Source of the DNA: JAGXKT01 sp964531695
GTDB lineage: Bacteria; Planctomycetota; Phycisphaerae; SM23-33
Reading direction: 5' to 3'
Length of the DNA stretch: 64,000 bases
Assembly: GCA_964531695.1 (NCBI GenBank)
Contig: CAZHEH010000002.1
Coordinates: forward strand, 1 to 64,000
The notes beneath the pieces were generated by a model that saw nothing but the letters and a program-made list of their open reading frames with translations, was not told the origin of the DNA and searched no databases. A program made the translations under genes and the position numbers. Positions 1-8,900 of this stretch are shown here, piece by piece; positions within the stretch are counted from its first letter, which is position 1, and each line of letters begins with the position of its first letter.

Positions 1-87
1 CGCTACGAAATCCCGCCGCCCGCCCCGCGCCACGGTTTTGCTCCGCCCTTCACACCCGACGGCCTCAGCTTGGAGAAGCTCCGGAAG

Positions 88-207
88 CCCGCCCTGAGCG
101 CAGCCGAAGGACCTGTCCTGAGCGGAGCCGAAGGGCCCGCCCTGAGCGCAGCCGAAGGACCTGTCCTGAGCGGAGCCGAAGGGCCCGCCCTGAGCGCAGC
201 CGAAGGG
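88..207. repeat. Tandem 24-bp repeat, five units alternating between two variants
   Basis: Units lie at 88-111, 112-135, 136-159, 160-183 and 184-207. Odd units begin CCCGCCCTGAGCGCAG and even units begin CCTGTCCTGAGCGGAG; all end in GCCGAAGG followed by A or G. The 24-bp length keeps reading frames open, so the array translates into low-complexity peptides on both strands that are unlikely to be genuine. Similar GC-rich arrays are scattered between genes in planctomycete and candidate-phylum genomes. Their function is unknown. Confidence 0.85.
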
Positions 208-346
208 AACCTGCACGTGCTACGTAGCAAGCTACTACGCAGAGTAGTACCGGTGCGGTGGGATGAGCAGGGGGAGGTGTACTGATAGGGAGATTCAACC
301 CCGCCTGCGGCCGGCCGTCGGGACCGGGGTGAGGAGTTAGCAACGC

Positions 347-377
347 AAAAGGACTGCGGCAAGCCGCAGCCCTTTTG
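347..377. terminator. Rho-independent terminator, usable on both strands
   Basis: A perfect 7-bp stem (CTGCGGC 354-360, GCCGCAG 363-369) has A residues at 347-350 on one side and TTTT at 373-376 on the other. It lies just past the catalase stop codon and would end that minus-strand transcript with a U run. Confidence 0.7.
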
Positions 378-398
378 CCTTCCAGCATCTCGAATCGA

Positions 399-1859
399 TC
401 AGCCTTCGTTCACGCCTTTCGCAATACGGTCGCCGGTCTCCTGATCGATGTTCCGCCAGTACTCGAAGGCCCGCTCCAAAACGGCTTCGCTGACACCATC
501 CTTGAGGTGTCCGACGACGTTCGAGACCAGCCGATCCCGCTCGGCATCATCCATGACCTCCCGCACCAGCGTCCCGGCCTGGCCGAAATCATCGTCCTCC
601 TTGCGCTTGGTGTAAGCAGACCGGATGAACTCGCCGTCGGCCTTCCAGACCGCATCTTCGGGGTAGCGTTGCGCGTCGGGCTCCGGGCCGCCCTTGGAGT
701 TCGGCGCGTACACAGGATCGGTCACATTGTCGATCCGCATGGCCCCGCCCTTACTGTAGCTGTGGACCGGGCTCTTCGGCCGGTTGACGGGAATCTGCTT
801 GTAGTTGACCCCCAGCCGGGCCCGGTGGGCATCCGCGTAGGAAACCAGCCGGGCCAGGAGCATCTTGTCCGGACTGGGGCCGATTCCGGGGACAAAGCTG
901 TTCGGCTCGAAGGCTGCCTGCTCGATCTCGGTGTGGAAGTCGGTGGGGTTGCGGTCCAGCGTCAGCCGGCCCACCTCGTGCAACGGATAGTCGCCGTGCG
1001 GCCAGACCTTTGTCAGGTCGAAGGGGTTAAAGCGGTAGCTTTCGGCCTCCTCGAAGGGCATGATCTGCACCTTCAGCGTCCAACTGGGGTAGTCGCCCTG
1101 CTGGATGGCGTTGGCGAGGTCGCGACGATGGAAATCCGCGTCCTGGCCGGCGATCCGGTCGGCCTCCTCCTGGGTCAGGAAGTCGATGCCCTGGTCGGTC
1201 TTGAAGTGATACTTGACGAAGAAGCGTTTCCCATCGGCGTTGACCCACATGAAGGTGTGACTCGAGTAGCCGTTCATGTTCCGGTACGACTTCGGCACGC
1301 CGCGATCGCTCATCAGAATCGTGACCTGGTGGGCGGTCTCCGGGGAAAGCGTCCAGAAGTCCCACTGCATGTCGTGATCCCGGAGGCCTGTATCGGCCCG
1401 GCGCTTCTGGGAATGGATGAAGTGCTGGAACTTCATCGGGTCGCGGACGAAGAAGACCGGCGTGTTGTTCCCGACCATGTCGTAGTTGCCCAAACTTGTA
1501 TAGAACTTCAGGGCAAAGCCGCGCACGTCCCGCCAGGTGTCCGGACTGCCGGACTCGCCAGCCACCGTGGAGAAGCGGGCCAGCACTTCGGTCTTGGTGC
1601 CCGGCTGAAACACGACCGCCTTCGTATAGGCGGTCACATCCTGGGTGACCTCAAAGTGGCCGAAAGCCCCGGACCCCTTGGCATGGGGCTGACGGTCCGG
1701 GATCATCTCCCGGTTAAAATTGGCCATCTGCTCCATGAGGTAATGGTCGTGCAGCAGGATGGGGCCATCTGGGCCGACGGTGAGCGAGAACTCGTCGCTG
1801 GATACGGGATTGCCGGCGTCGTTTGTGGTGGGCCTACGGCCGTCATTCTTCATTGCCAT
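399..1859 (-). CDS. katA: Monofunctional heme catalase (clade 3 type)
   Basis: The 486-residue protein disproportionates hydrogen peroxide to water and oxygen in the cytoplasm; no signal peptide is visible. The active-site histidine is in HAKGSGAFGHFEV near residue 60. The signature RFSTVAGESGSPDTWRDVRG is intact, as are VGNNTPVFFVRDP and the heme-tyrosine motif RLVSYADAHRARLG. The length is that of the small-subunit clade. Two starts are possible: ATG at 1859 lies only 2 nt after AAGGAG, while the in-frame ATG at 1853 has an 8-nt spacing and may be the real one. The gene appears monocistronic with its own terminator. Regulation is unknown; an ACTGA-N8-TCAGT inverted repeat lies upstream. Confidence 0.97.
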   Translation of the reverse strand: MAMKNDGRRPTTNDAGNPVSSDEFSLTVGPDGPILLHDHYLMEQMANFNREMIPDRQPHAKGSGAFGHFEVTQDVTAYTKAVVFQPGTKTEVLARFSTVAGESGSPDTWRDVRGFALKFYTSLGNYDMVGNNTPVFFVRDPMKFQHFIHSQKRRADTGLRDHDMQWDFWTLSPETAHQVTILMSDRGVPKSYRNMNGYSSHTFMWVNADGKRFFVKYHFKTDQGIDFLTQEEADRIAGQDADFHRRDLANAIQQGDYPSWTLKVQIMPFEEAESYRFNPFDLTKVWPHGDYPLHEVGRLTLDRNPTDFHTEIEQAAFEPNSFVPGIGPSPDKMLLARLVSYADAHRARLGVNYKQIPVNRPKSPVHSYSKGGAMRIDNVTDPVYAPNSKGGPEPDAQRYPEDAVWKADGEFIRSAYTKRKEDDDFGQAGTLVREVMDDAERDRLVSNVVGHLKDGVSEAVLERAFEYWRNIDQETGDRIAKGVNEG

Positions 1860-2165
1860 GTCTCCTTCTGGTCAAGTGTCAGGATTTCCCAGATGGTATG
1901 CCGCCGGCCACCGTCACTGATAGAAAACTCAGTACCGCGTGCGGCCGTAGCACCCACTAAGTCTATGCAGGCTTGATCCAAGGCACAAGCCCTCTCAAAG
2001 AGGCGAAAGCAGTTGTCACCGGCGACACGCCCCGCGCCGCCGGTGGCCATCGCTCGCGGTCACGTCACCGAAGCCGTGCCAAGCAGTGCCATTGCGGTGC
2101 CAGGAGGCGCTCACATCGCGCTCCGGTCGCGAGTGGCTTACGGCACGCCTGGGGCAAGCGTAGCG
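1860..2165. other. Upstream region of the catalase gene, no gene seen
   Basis: No coding sequence is supported here. On the minus strand it holds the catalase ribosome site (AAGGAG, about 1862-1867) and presumably its promoter, though no strong sigma-70 pair stands out. The part from about 2110 to 2165 is GC-rich and runs into the tRNA-like sequence, but it does not supply a matching tRNA 5' acceptor strand. Confidence 0.4.
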
Positions 2166-2242
2166 CGGGACCTGCCTGCCGGCAGGCAGGTTCAAAATCC
2201 CGTCATGGCAACATGGTGTGGGTTCGAGTCCCACCTCCGGCA
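2166..2242 (+). tRNA. Interrupted or degenerate tRNA-Leu(CAA), 3' half
   Basis: With the palindrome at 2171-2190 removed, a class II tRNA 3' portion is clear. The anticodon stem is CGGGA (2166-2170) with TCCCG (2198-2202) around the 7-nt loop TTCAAAA, giving anticodon CAA. A long variable arm CATG-GCAA-CATG (2204-2215) follows. The T arm is perfect (GTGGG 2218-2222, TTCGAGT, CCCAC 2230-2234), then CTCCGGC as 3' acceptor strand and A2242 as discriminator. CCA is not encoded. I could not find a pairing 5' acceptor strand (GCCGGAG-like) or a normal D arm upstream, so this may be a pseudogene or a gene broken by repeat insertion. Confidence 0.5.
2171..2190. repeat. Perfect 20-bp palindrome inside the tRNA-like sequence
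   Basis: CCTGCCTGCCGGCAGGCAGG equals its own reverse complement. It sits exactly between the anticodon stem and the anticodon loop of the tRNA-Leu-like sequence. Palindromes of this kind occur as dispersed repeats in several GC-rich environmental bacteria; no second copy was seen in this window. Confidence 0.85.
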
Positions 2243-2269
2243 GTGTGTCCGCGGCCCGCGCGTGGGCTG

Positions 2270-3682
2270 CTACGGCTCGGGCGTCCGCTCGGCGCTGTAG
2301 TACGTGTACCGCTTGCCGGGCGTGACGTAGCTGAACGTGCGGACCTTAGAGGTCACCGGGTACCGCACGGACATCGCCCGCCGCTCGACTCGGCGGCGCC
2401 GGACTTCCTTGTACACGATGGTCCGGCGGGGGTCGCGCCGGTCGCCGGTGGCCTCCAGCATCACGGCCGCGTGGATCATGCCCGTGCCGGTCTTGTTAAG
2501 GTCGGCCAGAACGCGGACCTCGCGCAGCCAGGCGTCGTGGATCGGCAGCACCAGCAGCCGCGCCAGCCCGTAGACGATCCCCTCGAAACGCATCTGCACG
2601 CCGCCGCCGTCCTCGCCGCGCTCGAACGAGACGACGACCTCCCCCGTCCGCGGGTCGCTCGGCAGGACGGCCAGCCGGCCCGTGCCGCGGAACGCGACGA
2701 CGGGCTGGAAGGGCATGACGGTCGCCAGGCGGACCTCCCGGCCCGGCCGCACCGCCAGGACCGCCTCGAAGATCGTCTGCCCGTCCTTGCGCAGCAGCGC
2801 CGCCTCGACGCGCTCGACGCGATCCCACTGCGTGGCGAAGCCCTCCAGCACTCGAATGCCGCGCCCGGCCGCGCTGACGGCCGACCGGACGCCGGAGACC
2901 AGCGCATCGCCGCCGGCCGACGTGCCCGCCTCCCGCACGCGCTTCAGCAACATCCGGGTCAGCTCCGGCTCGGCCGCGTAGGGATCCTCGGCTTGCCGGA
3001 GCCGCTCGGTGACCCGCTCCCGGAGCCCATCGGGCAACTCGCGCCCCGCCATGGCGAAGCCCATCCGCAGCGCCAAGTGCCCCAGTGTCTGGCGAAGCTC
3101 CTGCACGTCATCGGCGTCGAGCCCGCCGAGCAACTGCCCGCCGGACTGCTCGTTGATGTAGACCACCAGCAGTTCCAACAGCGGGGCGGCCGAGATGCCC
3201 GCCGGCTCGCGCTCGGCTTGCCCGCCGTCGGCCACGGCCATCCGGGAGACGCTCTCGAGCTGGGCGAGCACGTGGGCCAGCGTGTCCGCCCAGTCGGCGT
3301 AGTCCACGGCCGCCGAGCCGCTGCTGAGTTCCTCCAGGCCGGTCAAGGCGCCGCGGGTGTCGGCCAGCACGCCGGCCAGCACCTCGGCGTGCTCCGGGCT
3401 GACGGACACGTCGATGATCTCCGCTCCCTCGCCGATGGCGTCCACGGCCCGAACGATGCTGATCGTCGAACGCAACAAGCTTGGCTCCGAGCGGATGATC
3501 CACCTGGCGGGGAGCTTCGTTCCGCCCACGTCCGGGCGGTAGGTCTCGGCGCTGCGGGTCGGGTCCGGGCTGAGCGTCCACAGGCGGTCCATCTCGCCTT
3601 CGGCGACCGGGTGGTGCTGGATGCAGCCGACGGCCGTCAGAAGAGTCAGCGCCGAGAGGGCCGGAAGGGCGATTCGACTCAT
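2270..3682 (-). CDS. Hypothetical lipoprotein
   Basis: The 470-residue protein starts with a lipoprotein signal peptide (LLTAVGC lipobox, Cys about 20), so it is probably anchored in the periplasm. I recognise no domain family. The middle part (about 90-300) is helical and charged. The C-terminal third is richer in beta-type sequence and ends in an Arg-rich stretch with RRRRVERR. The ATG overlaps the stop of the upstream HAD-domain lipoprotein by 4 nt (3679-3682), so the two are translationally coupled and probably work together. A short hairpin (2251-2270) abuts the stop codon. Confidence 0.75.
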   Translation of the reverse strand: MSRIALPALSALTLLTAVGCIQHHPVAEGEMDRLWTLSPDPTRSAETYRPDVGGTKLPARWIIRSEPSLLRSTISIVRAVDAIGEGAEIIDVSVSPEHAEVLAGVLADTRGALTGLEELSSGSAAVDYADWADTLAHVLAQLESVSRMAVADGGQAEREPAGISAAPLLELLVVYINEQSGGQLLGGLDADDVQELRQTLGHLALRMGFAMAGRELPDGLRERVTERLRQAEDPYAAEPELTRMLLKRVREAGTSAGGDALVSGVRSAVSAAGRGIRVLEGFATQWDRVERVEAALLRKDGQTIFEAVLAVRPGREVRLATVMPFQPVVAFRGTGRLAVLPSDPRTGEVVVSFERGEDGGGVQMRFEGIVYGLARLLVLPIHDAWLREVRVLADLNKTGTGMIHAAVMLEATGDRRDPRRTIVYKEVRRRRVERRAMSVRYPVTSKVRTFSYVTPGKRYTYYSAERTPEP

Positions 3683-4674
3683 GGCTGTTCTCCCGGCTCC
3701 TCGCCGTCCCCGGCCGCGGCGCGCGCTTCCAGTTCCACGACCTTGTCCGCCAGACGCTTGCGGATGCGTTCGGGCGGGAATGACGCGCCCTCGAACAGCA
3801 CCTTACCGACTTCCTGCCAGTCGGTGACGACATGCACGGTCTCCGCCAGGTCTCCGATCTCCTCGGCCAGCTTGGCCAGCGGCTCCGGGTCCTCGCCGGC
3901 CGGCATGTGGAAGACCAGAATGCTCGTCATCCCGTTGTCGTGGTATGCCATCGCGTCCGAGGGCTTGTCGCCGATACCCACGCGAAGATGGGTGAAGCGC
4001 TCGCCCAGCTCGGCCAGGGCCTGGGTCTTATAGGCCCCGCTGCCCTTGAGGAAGCCCGTGGCGGTGGAAAGCAACACCGGCCCGCGCGGGTAGCCCTGGC
4101 GGCGGAGCCAGGCCTTGCTCTTTGGGCCGAAGTACTCCGGGCGGTGCGTGAGGTAGACGATCGTGTGCTCGCGCGATAGTTGTTCCACCACGCGGGTCGA
4201 ATGGGGCATGGGCTTGGGGTCGCCCAGGAGGACGGCCTGGAAGCCGCTGGCCACAAGCGTCTTGTCGAGGTCCACCACGGCGATCGGTTCATCCGCGGCC
4301 CGGCAGGCCACCAGCAGGGTTTGCGGCTCCGGCGGCGCGTCCTCAAAGCCCGCCGGGGCCGGGCCGACCTCGAACTCCGTGTCTCCGGGCACGTCCGGGG
4401 TCCAGGTGACGACCGCCTTGCCCTCCTCGTCCGTTTGGGCCGCCCGCACGGCGGATCGGTCCTCGAGGCGCTCGAAGCGCATGACATAGCCGGGCTGGTC
4501 CTGAAGGAAGTCTCCGCCCTGGAGCCGCGCGACGAGGGACACCTCCTCTCCGGGCAGGGCCAGCACGTCTCGCGCGGTCAGAAGGTACTTGCCTTCCGTT
4601 CCGAGCAGTTGCGGCTGTGCGCCGCAGCCGGCGGCGGCGAGGGAGAAGGCCAGCAATACCGGCAACCGCTTCAT
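3679..4674 (-). CDS. Lipoprotein with HAD-superfamily (LNS2/lipin-like) phosphatase domain
   Basis: The 331-residue protein has a lipoprotein signal (SLAAAGC, Cys17), so the enzyme should act outside the cytoplasmic membrane. An N-terminal beta-rich region is followed by a HAD domain. Motif I is DLDKTLVA, motif II is the threonine in VYLTHRPEY, motif III is probably the lysine in GAYKTQAL, and motif IV is GIGDKPSDAMAY. This arrangement resembles LNS2 domains, whose eukaryotic lipin relatives dephosphorylate phosphatidic acid; the substrate here is unknown. It is the first gene of a two-gene operon with the downstream lipoprotein (4-nt overlap). Confidence 0.75.
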   Translation of the reverse strand: MKRLPVLLAFSLAAAGCGAQPQLLGTEGKYLLTARDVLALPGEEVSLVARLQGGDFLQDQPGYVMRFERLEDRSAVRAAQTDEEGKAVVTWTPDVPGDTEFEVGPAPAGFEDAPPEPQTLLVACRAADEPIAVVDLDKTLVASGFQAVLLGDPKPMPHSTRVVEQLSREHTIVYLTHRPEYFGPKSKAWLRRQGYPRGPVLLSTATGFLKGSGAYKTQALAELGERFTHLRVGIGDKPSDAMAYHDNGMTSILVFHMPAGEDPEPLAKLAEEIGDLAETVHVVTDWQEVGKVLFEGASFPPERIRKRLADKVVELEARAAAGDGEEPGEQP

Positions 4675-4824
4675 CGGCGCATCCCTTTCGCACGTGGTTC
4701 CATGGAAAGGTAGGCGGCTCGCGCGCGGGAATCAAGCGCCTTGCGGCGGGCGTCGGGATGGATTCTACTGCATGCCGGTCGGCGGCTCGCGGCTGCCGAG
4801 CCCGGCCGTCCGGGAGGCGTAGCC

Positions 4825-5787
4825 ATGAGAACAAGTCTCTGCCTGTTCGCCGGGTTGGCGGCGGCGTGCCTGGCTGGGTGCGGGGCCCCCGTCGTCGAGG
4901 TCGTGCACGAATTGCCGCCGGCCGTGCCACTCCCGCCGCACGGGGGGCTGGAGATTGAGCGGGGCGGCTTCCGCTTCGATGTGTCCGGCTCGGTTGCCGG
5001 CGTCCGGCGGCAGGGCGAATCCGACAAGCCGAACCTGGAGGCCTTGGTCTCCCGGTTCGGCCCGCGGCTGGCCGAGGGGCTCCGGCGCGTTGAGCCGGCG
5101 GAAGGCGAGACGGTCGGCGAGCCGTTGAAGGTAGGGGGGCGCGTTCGAATTCGCTGGGAGGACGAAGACGGAACGCGGAGAGGTCGTCGCAATGCGGGTG
5201 CCGGCGCGCCCGAGACGGTGGAATTGCCCTACCTTGTTCGCCGTGTCAACGTCGGCGTGGAGCTGGCGATCACCCCGCCGGACGGCGCGGAGCCGTCCGT
5301 CGTGTTGGAAACGCGCGCCGCGTACGACTCGGCCGGCGATCCGGAGGTCCGGGGCGAGTACGGGCTGCATCGGGCCGATGACCCGGAGCGGGTCCCGGCC
5401 TTGAGGACGATCCTCGATGAGCTGTTCGGGCGGTGCATCGAGGACGCCACCGGGATGCTTGCGCCGGTGAAGATGCCCGTCACGCTGCGATTCCGCCCGG
5501 TCGGGGGCAGCGAGGCGGCCGAGGCGTTGAAGGCGGCGGGCGAGCGGGATTTCGCGGCGGCGGCGGAGCATTTCCGCGCGGCGCTGGAAGCTGCGCCGGA
5601 GCACGCGGCGCTGCACTTCAACCTCGGCCTGGCCCTGGAGGGCGCCGGAGACTTCGCGGAGGCGGCCGAGGCGTATCGGGCGGCCGGGGAAGCGTCGAGC
5701 GGAGAGGACGCCGAGGCGCAGGAGGCGCATCGACGGGCAGCGGAGTTGCACCGGCGTATTCAGGAGGGCGAGGCGGCCGAGTCTTGA
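4825..5787 (+). CDS. TPR-repeat lipoprotein, function unknown
   Basis: I chose the ATG at 4825 because GGGAGG lies 7 nt upstream and the protein then begins with a lipoprotein signal (MRTSLCLFAGLAAACLAGCG). An earlier in-frame ATG at 4741 would bury the signal. The 320-residue product has a middle region of unknown fold and a C-terminal part (about 230-310) with two TPR-like helical repeats (DFAAAAEHFRAALEAAPEHA, LHFNLGLALEGAGDFAEAAE). It is divergent from the HAD lipoprotein and lies upstream of the AsmA-like gene, so a role in the envelope is likely but unproven. Confidence 0.75.
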   Translation: MRTSLCLFAGLAAACLAGCGAPVVEVVHELPPAVPLPPHGGLEIERGGFRFDVSGSVAGVRRQGESDKPNLEALVSRFGPRLAEGLRRVEPAEGETVGEPLKVGGRVRIRWEDEDGTRRGRRNAGAGAPETVELPYLVRRVNVGVELAITPPDGAEPSVVLETRAAYDSAGDPEVRGEYGLHRADDPERVPALRTILDELFGRCIEDATGMLAPVKMPVTLRFRPVGGSEAAEALKAAGERDFAAAAEHFRAALEAAPEHAALHFNLGLALEGAGDFAEAAEAYRAAGEASSGEDAEAQEAHRRAAELHRRIQEGEAAES

Positions 5788-5901
5788 GCCGAGGCGGCTC
5801 GCCGCAGGTTTCTTCAGCCGCCCCAACGCGAGAGGGCCGGGCGGCGTACAATTCATTGTCCTGCCTCGATGTTCTATGCGCAGCGCGACAAAGGAGTTGC
5901 C

Positions 5902-8900
5902 ATGCCCGAGACGCAGTCGCAGCCCGAGGCGGCATCTGATGCCGCCGGACCGACCCCGGCCCGCGCGGGCAGGCGGCGCTGGGCGGCATTCGGCTGGCGC
6001 CGCCTCGGCCGGCGGCGGTGGCTGATCGTCGCCGCCGCGGCCCTGATTCTGCTGGTTCTGCTGATGCCGACCATCCTGTCGTCCGCGTTGGGCCGGTCGC
6101 TTGCGCGACGCGTCGTCAACGGGCGCATCCACGGCACGATGGACCTGGACAAGCTCTCGATCGGCTGGTTCGGGCCGTGCCGGCTGGAGGGCGTCAAGCT
6201 GCTCGACCCGCAGGGCCGGGAGGTCGTTCACGCCCAGTCCGTCACCTACTCAAACGGCGTTCTCGGGGCCCTGGGCGACGCCCTGCGCTTTGAGGAGCTG
6301 GAGATCCAGGAGCCGCGGGTGACGCTCTACCTCGGCCCGGATGGGCGCCCCTCCCTGCTGGACGCCGTCGCTCGCGTCGAGCCCGTGCCGGAGGAGGAGC
6401 CGCCCAGCTTGCCGCGGGGGCGGATCGTCCTCGCCGGGGCGAGCGTGCGCGTTGTGCGGCCGGACGGGCGACAGCAGTCCTTCGGGCCGATCGACGCGGT
6501 CTTCGCACTCCAGGGGGCCGAGAACGTGTCGGGCGAGGCAACGCTTCGGATCGCGGGGACCGATCTGACCGCGGCGTATGACATCGACGGTCTGACGACG
6601 GACAACTCGGTCTCCCTGGCCGGTTCGCATGGCACGGTGCACGTGAGGACGTCCGGTCCGATGGACGCGACCGCGCTGATGGACCTGGCGGGCTTCAGTG
6701 CGCCGGTCCAGGCCCGCGTGGCCGTCCAGGAGGTGCGGGCGAAGCTGAACGGCGGCGCTATGACGGCTGAGTTCCGGCTGCGGGCCTCCCGGATGCGGCC
6801 GAGCGGGGCGGCGGGCGACGGGATGGCGGCGGACCTGTCGGGGCGCGTGGCGACGGCCGGAGAGGCATACGACCTGCGGCTGGACGCGACCAGCGACGCC
6901 GGCCGGGCTCATATCGAGGCCGAGTACACGCCGGGCGGCGAAGTGAGCCGGCTTAGCCCGGCCGTGCTGGTCTCGGCCGTGATGGGCCGCGGGCGGATCC
7001 GCCTGCCGGATGCGGAGTTGTCCGGCAGTGCGGAGGTCGACCTGACCCGGCTCGCCCGTGAGGCGCCGTGGCTGATCCGCCTGGTTCCGGGCGTTGAGTT
7101 GAGGTCGGGTACGGTCCGCGTGGAGGAGCTGCACGTGACGGGCGGCTCGGAGCCGTCCGCTCGGCTCCGCTTCGGCCTGCGGGATCTGGACGCGACCCGC
7201 GACGGCGAGCCGATTCCCGTGCCGCCGGTGGTGGGCGAGGCGGACGTGGCCCTGGGGCCCGACGGCCTCAGCGTGGCCCTGCTGAAGCTTGAGTCCGGCT
7301 TCGCCACGCTCGAGGGGAGTGGGCGGCTGGAGGAATTCTCGCTGACGGCCGAGGCGGATCTGCCGGCGCTGCAGCGGCAGCTCGGCAGCATCTTCGAGTT
7401 GGGTCTCACGGCCGAGAGCGGGACCCTGACGGCCGAGGTCGATCTGCACCGGACCGATGACAAGCAGATCGCGGCCAAGGCCGACTTCGACGCCCGCGAC
7501 GTGCGCATCCGCCGCGGCGAGACGCTCTATGCCGGCGACCACGTGCGGGGCTTCGTTGACGGCGCGGTGGACCTGGAGGAGGGCGAGCCGGTTCGGCTTC
7601 GGTGGACGGAGTCCTTCGTGAAGGTCGACGACGAGGCCGACGTCCTCGCGTCGGGCTACTACGCGCTGGAGGACGAGGTGTTGTCCGTGGACTACGAGGT
7701 GCGGCGGCTCGAGCTGGCCCCCGGGCTGGCGCGGGTACGACGATGGGGCGCGGCCGATCCGCCGCCGTACGAGGGTACGCTCACGGCCGAAGGCAGCTTG
7801 CTGCGGGAAGGTCGCGGCGGCGCGCTGCGGATCGAAGTGGACTCCGGACGGGTGCAGGACTTGGTGCTGGCCGACGAGACGCCCGGTGAGCCGGTGACGG
7901 TGGAGCTTGCCGGCGCGTACGCGACGAACGATGAAGGCGTGACAGCCACGTTCGACTTGGCCGACGGCTTCCAGCGTTTGCAGGGCGAGGTCAGGGCCCC
8001 GTCCCCAGCGGCTTGGCGCGAGGTGGACTGGGCGGCCGTGGGGCGCGACCTGCGGGCGATGCGTCCGGTCGAGTTGCCCGAAGGCACGGTCGAGATGGAA
8101 GGTACGCTCTCTGTCCGCCGCCTGCGCGAGTTGCTTCCGATGCCGCTTCGCGTGGCCGAGGACTACGAGCTGACGGCCGGGCTCATCGAGTTGCAGAACC
8201 TGAGTGTGGGTGGCGGGGCGAGGCCCTCCGCCTCGGGGCGGGTGCGCGTGGATACGCCGAGCGTTCGGTACAAGGGGGCCGCTCGCCGGCTGAAGCTGTT
8301 GAGCGTCACGTTCTCCGCCGACCTGGGTGGCGAAGGGGTGCCGGATGGCAAGCTCGAAGCGGCCACGGACTTCGGCGCCCTGGAGGCGCGGAGCGACGGG
8401 CGGACCGTGCAGGGCACATACGAGAAGCTCGATGCCGGCGCCGCCTTGTCGTGGCTTGGGGGGTTGGGGCTGGAGGTGCCCGCGGTCTCGGGGACGTACG
8501 GCGGCTCGTTTCGGGCAACGCAGACCGAAGACGGCGCGTGGGAGTACGAGATCGCCGCTGCCGGGCAGGACGTGGCCTTCCGCCGCGGGGAGCGGTCCTT
8601 CCGCGAGGCGAAGGCCGAGCTGTCCGCGCGGGGGCGGCTGGCGATGGTCGACGGCGAGCCGACGGAGATCACGGTCGCCGAGGGCGATCTCACTGTGCCG
8701 GAGCGCCTGGCCGCGGAGATCGAAGGGCGGTACGACTTGCGGACCCGGTCGGGGGGCGGCAGCGCGGTCATCCGGCGCGCGGACTTGGCGAGCGTGACCG
8801 GCTGGCTGGCCTCGCTCGGGGTGGTGAGCCCCGGTGACCGCACGCTGACCGGCACGGCCGAGGGAACGGTCTCCGCGTCGCGCGATGCCGAAGGCGGGGT

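Larger units (their letters stand above)
1..398. other. Gene-free stretch with repeats and hairpins
   Basis: No convincing gene lies before the end of the catalase gene. The stretch holds a small hairpin at 67-80 (AGCTT/AAGCT arms), five copies of a 24-bp repeat at 88-207, and a cluster of short inverted repeats at about 219-250 (GCTACGTAGC and TACTAC/GTAGTA arms). It ends in a terminator-like hairpin at 347-377. The short reading frames here are only the repeat translated and look spurious. Confidence 0.6.

Noticed and set aside
88..207. CRISPR array
   Set aside because: The repeat units are contiguous with no unique spacers, and there are no cas genes.
375..1976. A 533-codon plus-strand frame opposite the catalase gene
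   Set aside because: The minus-strand catalase has every family motif, and this frame is its shadow.
2171..2190. Self-splicing group I intron in the tRNA-like gene
   Set aside because: The insertion is only 20 bp, far too short for a catalytic intron; it is a simple palindrome.
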